Assembly (NCBI GenBank): GCA_030583665.1
Contig: CP129469.1
Location: forward strand, 372,001 to 436,000
Length of the DNA stretch: 64,000 bases
From: Candidatus Jettenia sp. AMX2
Lineage (GTDB): Bacteria; Planctomycetota; Brocadiia; Brocadiales; Brocadiaceae
Direction: 5' to 3'
The position numbers and the translations under genes were made by a program. Every line of letters begins with the position of its first letter. The stretch's first letter is position 1. Below are positions 61,908-64,000 of the stretch, one piece after another. The notes beneath the pieces were generated by a model that was not told the DNA's origin, ran no database searches, and was given only the letters and a program-made list of their open reading frames with translations.

Positions 61908-64000
61908 ATGTTTTCAGATGCAATTATCCGTATCCAAAAATTGAGCCGGAAATTCAGGGAATATCTTGCTAATTTCCTTGATTTTGTTGCCCTTCTCAGT
62001 TTCAGGGGAGGTAAAGCTCCGGATGATCAGGATATTATAACCTTAACTATGCAGTCAGTTTGCAAAAGGCTTGTTGTGAACAGATTGTACCGTGGGATGA
62101 CCATCTTGTTTTCTACTGGCCTTATGCTTTTGCTATTGGGTACAATGCTTACAAGGATTTTGCTGGAGTTTTCGTTTGGCCTGTTTGTTTATTACCTTGT
62201 GAGTCTGGCGGTGCTTTTTTTTGTTTTTTTACGGCTAGTCCTCTTCCCTCTATGTTCTTTGTCAAGCAGGGAAAAAATAGCATTATTCATTGAGCAGCAG
62301 TATCCTTCCTTAAACAATTCCCTTATAAGTTCAATTCAGTTAACCAGGCATACATTACGCGGAAAGGCCGCTAAGTATTCCGGGCAAATGATTTCAAAAC
62401 TGATACATAATACCGCAAGCCAGTTAAAAATTCTTGATATGGATCGCATTGTCGGAAAAGGCTTTCCTGTGCCAAGCGGTATAATCCTTATTGTTTCTCT
62501 TGTTGTTTTTATTGCAATATATGCATTCAACCATTCATATTTTCACAGGAATATACCACTTTTGTTCAGCTATTTTGGTGCGGCTGGAGGTATTACCGAA
62601 AAGGATTTTGCTATTTATTCAGGCCCGGTTCTTGGAGATATCACCCTTATGTATCAATATCCTCTCTATACAGGATTACAAAAAAGGGTTGTATATAATA
62701 CCAGCGGGGATATCAGGGCAATAAAGGGTAGCGAGGTGCAAATAAGTGCATTGAGTGACCGTTCACTGCTATCAGCAGAAATAATCATTAACAATTCAGT
62801 CAGGGTCCCCCTGATAGTTGAAAACAGTAAAACAATAAAGGGTACCTTATCTTTATTTGAGAGTGGGTCGTTTGTCTTTGAAACTACAGATCTTAGTGGT
62901 AAGGTTTTCAGGGATCCGGCATTGCATACAATTCAGGTTGATCAGGATCAATTTCCTTCTGTTTCCATAAATTCTCCGGCAAAGGATCTTACTGTTACTG
63001 AAAAGGATACCATAGAGCTTCAGTATAATGCTAAGGACGATTTCGGTATAAGTGAAACGACCCTTGTATTCGAAAGGGAAAACGAAAGGAATGCCAGGAA
63101 AATTGCAAGTTTTGGCAAGAGGCAAACTGAGTACGTGGGAGCGTACCGGTGGTCTTTGAGTGAATTAGATCTTCGTTCTGAAGAAAAGATTGCATACTAT
63201 ATAGAAGTAAAAGACAACGATACTATATCGGGTCCCAAAACAGGCAGTTCTAAAATCTATTACTTGGAGGTCTACGGTTTCCGGAAAAAACATCAGGAAT
63301 TGATACACCTTCAGGAGATGCTTATGCGGGAAATGCTTCACCTGTTAGCTGACGAGTTGACTAGGCGGATGGATGATGAGAGATGTACTTCGAAGGACTA
63401 TTTGGCTTTGTCTCAGGAAGATATTCAAGTCCGTATTGAGAGGATCAATAATCTTTTTACGGATATTCTGGCAGGCATGCAGGAGGATACTATGGCAAAC
63501 TTCAGTGTTTATTATTCCCTGGAAAACATGAGAAATAAATTCCTCAGGATTACCGATAGAAAACAGAGGGCTGTTATGAGATCAATTTGGGATGCTTATG
63601 AAAGCGATATACCAGTGAGCGTATTGAACGAATTACAAAAGATTCAGGATGAAGAGATTGCCGGGGTTGAGGATATAATCCTTTTGCTTAATGAGATAAT
63701 AGAAAAGCAAAAAGTTGAGGATATTTTGGATACCGGAAAGAACCTTATTCAATCACAAAATACTATTGAGAAACTTCTTGATAAACTGCGTGAGGGTGGA
63801 GATGAAAAACTAAACGAGAAGGTATTGTCTGAGATCAGGCGTATTGAGGAAACTATTCAGCAGATGATGGAAAAACTTATGAAGATGGCGCAGGGAGAGC
63901 ATATGGATGAATTCTTGAATGCGGATGCGCTGAAAAAGATTGAGCAGAACGATATTATGGAAGAATTGAATGCAATGAAAGATGCTTTCAATAAAGGGGA
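61908..64000 (+). CDS. Large membrane-anchored coiled-coil protein, DUF4175-like (3' end outside window)
   Basis: The frame is open from ATG 61908 (AAAGAGGT upstream) to the window end, at least 697 codons. Two N-terminal helices (about residues 65-110, with MTILFSTGLMLLLLGTML) and a third near 190-210 (GIILIVSLVVFIAIYAF) are followed by a beta-rich extracytoplasmic part (INSPAKDLTVTEKDTIELQY) and then a long glutamine/glutamate-rich coiled coil (LLDKLREGGDEKLNEKVLSEI region). This arrangement matches DUF4175-type proteins, often found beside MoxR/BatA genes in planctomycetes. The identification is moderate; no enzymatic motif is seen. Confidence 0.7.
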   Translation, partial: MFSDAIIRIQKLSRKFREYLANFLDFVALLSFRGGKAPDDQDIITLTMQSVCKRLVVNRLYRGMTILFSTGLMLLLLGTMLTRILLEFSFGLFVYYLVSLAVLFFVFLRLVLFPLCSLSSREKIALFIEQQYPSLNNSLISSIQLTRHTLRGKAAKYSGQMISKLIHNTASQLKILDMDRIVGKGFPVPSGIILIVSLVVFIAIYAFNHSYFHRNIPLLFSYFGAAGGITEKDFAIYSGPVLGDITLMYQYPLYTGLQKRVVYNTSGDIRAIKGSEVQISALSDRSLLSAEIIINNSVRVPLIVENSKTIKGTLSLFESGSFVFETTDLSGKVFRDPALHTIQVDQDQFPSVSINSPAKDLTVTEKDTIELQYNAKDDFGISETTLVFERENERNARKIASFGKRQTEYVGAYRWSLSELDLRSEEKIAYYIEVKDNDTISGPKTGSSKIYYLEVYGFRKKHQELIHLQEMLMREMLHLLADELTRRMDDERCTSKDYLALSQEDIQVRIERINNLFTDILAGMQEDTMANFSVYYSLENMRNKFLRITDRKQRAVMRSIWDAYESDIPVSVLNELQKIQDEEIAGVEDIILLLNEIIEKQKVEDILDTGKNLIQSQNTIEKLLDKLREGGDEKLNEKVLSEIRRIEETIQQMMEKLMKMAQGEHMDEFLNADALKKIEQNDIMEELNAMKDAFNKG

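Overview
The window comes from an anammox planctomycete of the Brocadia/Jettenia/Kuenenia group (Candidatus Brocadiales). The diagnosis rests on a complete hydrazine synthase operon (hzsB, hzsC, hzsA), an octaheme hydroxylamine-oxidoreductase-like protein of the HOX type and an octaheme hydrazine dehydrogenase (HDH), all within about 11 kb. HzsB and HzsC are separate proteins, which argues against Scalindua, where they are fused. DNA is AT-rich. Gene identities come from reading the translations; no database search was run.

Layout. 1-3 kb: a DHH phosphoesterase cut by the window edge, a family-4 uracil-DNA glycosylase and a secreted PQQ-type propeller. 3.2-7 kb: a membrane histidine kinase and an NtrC-type sigma-54 activator directly upstream of hydrazine synthase. 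7.4-18.4 kb: the anammox core, hzsBCA, then HOX, then trpB-trpA, then HDH. Recognisable promoters precede each transcription unit and strong terminators follow hzsA and HDH. 18.6-26.4 kb: a TPR lipoprotein and a minus-strand exopolysaccharide/exosortase group (nucleotidyltransferase, polyprenyl-phosphate sugar transferase, exosortase-EpsI fusion, PilZ protein, outer-membrane barrel). 27-31 kb: a LuxR-type regulator, histidine kinase, second sigma-54 activator and MarC. 31-36 kb: a parvulin isomerase, two unknown proteins plus a radical SAM enzyme, cob(I)alamin adenosyltransferase and ThyX. 36-44 kb, minus strand: a methionine/SAM neighbourhood with a SAM-I riboswitch in front of a threonine-synthase-like enzyme and a tailed ThiS/MoaD-like sulfur carrier, DUF1015, AhcY, a HepT/MntA toxin-antitoxin pair, MetK and KDO transferase. 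44-49 kb: SecA and formate-THF ligase. 49.4-50.6 kb: a large porin. 50.9-56 kb: a decaying zone with a deleted sugar transferase, two phosphodiesterase-family genes (one degenerate), and a 1.3-kb IS4-family element that has split a small membrane-protein gene with a perfect target duplication. 56-64 kb: a tRNA(CAU), a lipid/glycan and c-di-GMP group, a TPR lipoprotein, CutA and a large coiled-coil membrane protein running off the end.

How it fits together. HZS makes hydrazine from NO and ammonium-level nitrogen, HDH oxidises hydrazine to N2, and HOX returns hydroxylamine to NO, so synthesis, oxidation and salvage sit side by side with a likely dedicated two-component system. The hzs operon and the porin gene share a sigma-54-like motif and a distal Shine-Dalgarno-like element at nearly the same spacing. 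The SAM riboswitch in front of the threonine-synthase-like gene suggests that this enzyme and its sulfur carrier serve methionine rather than threonine synthesis; this is the most testable new idea in the window.
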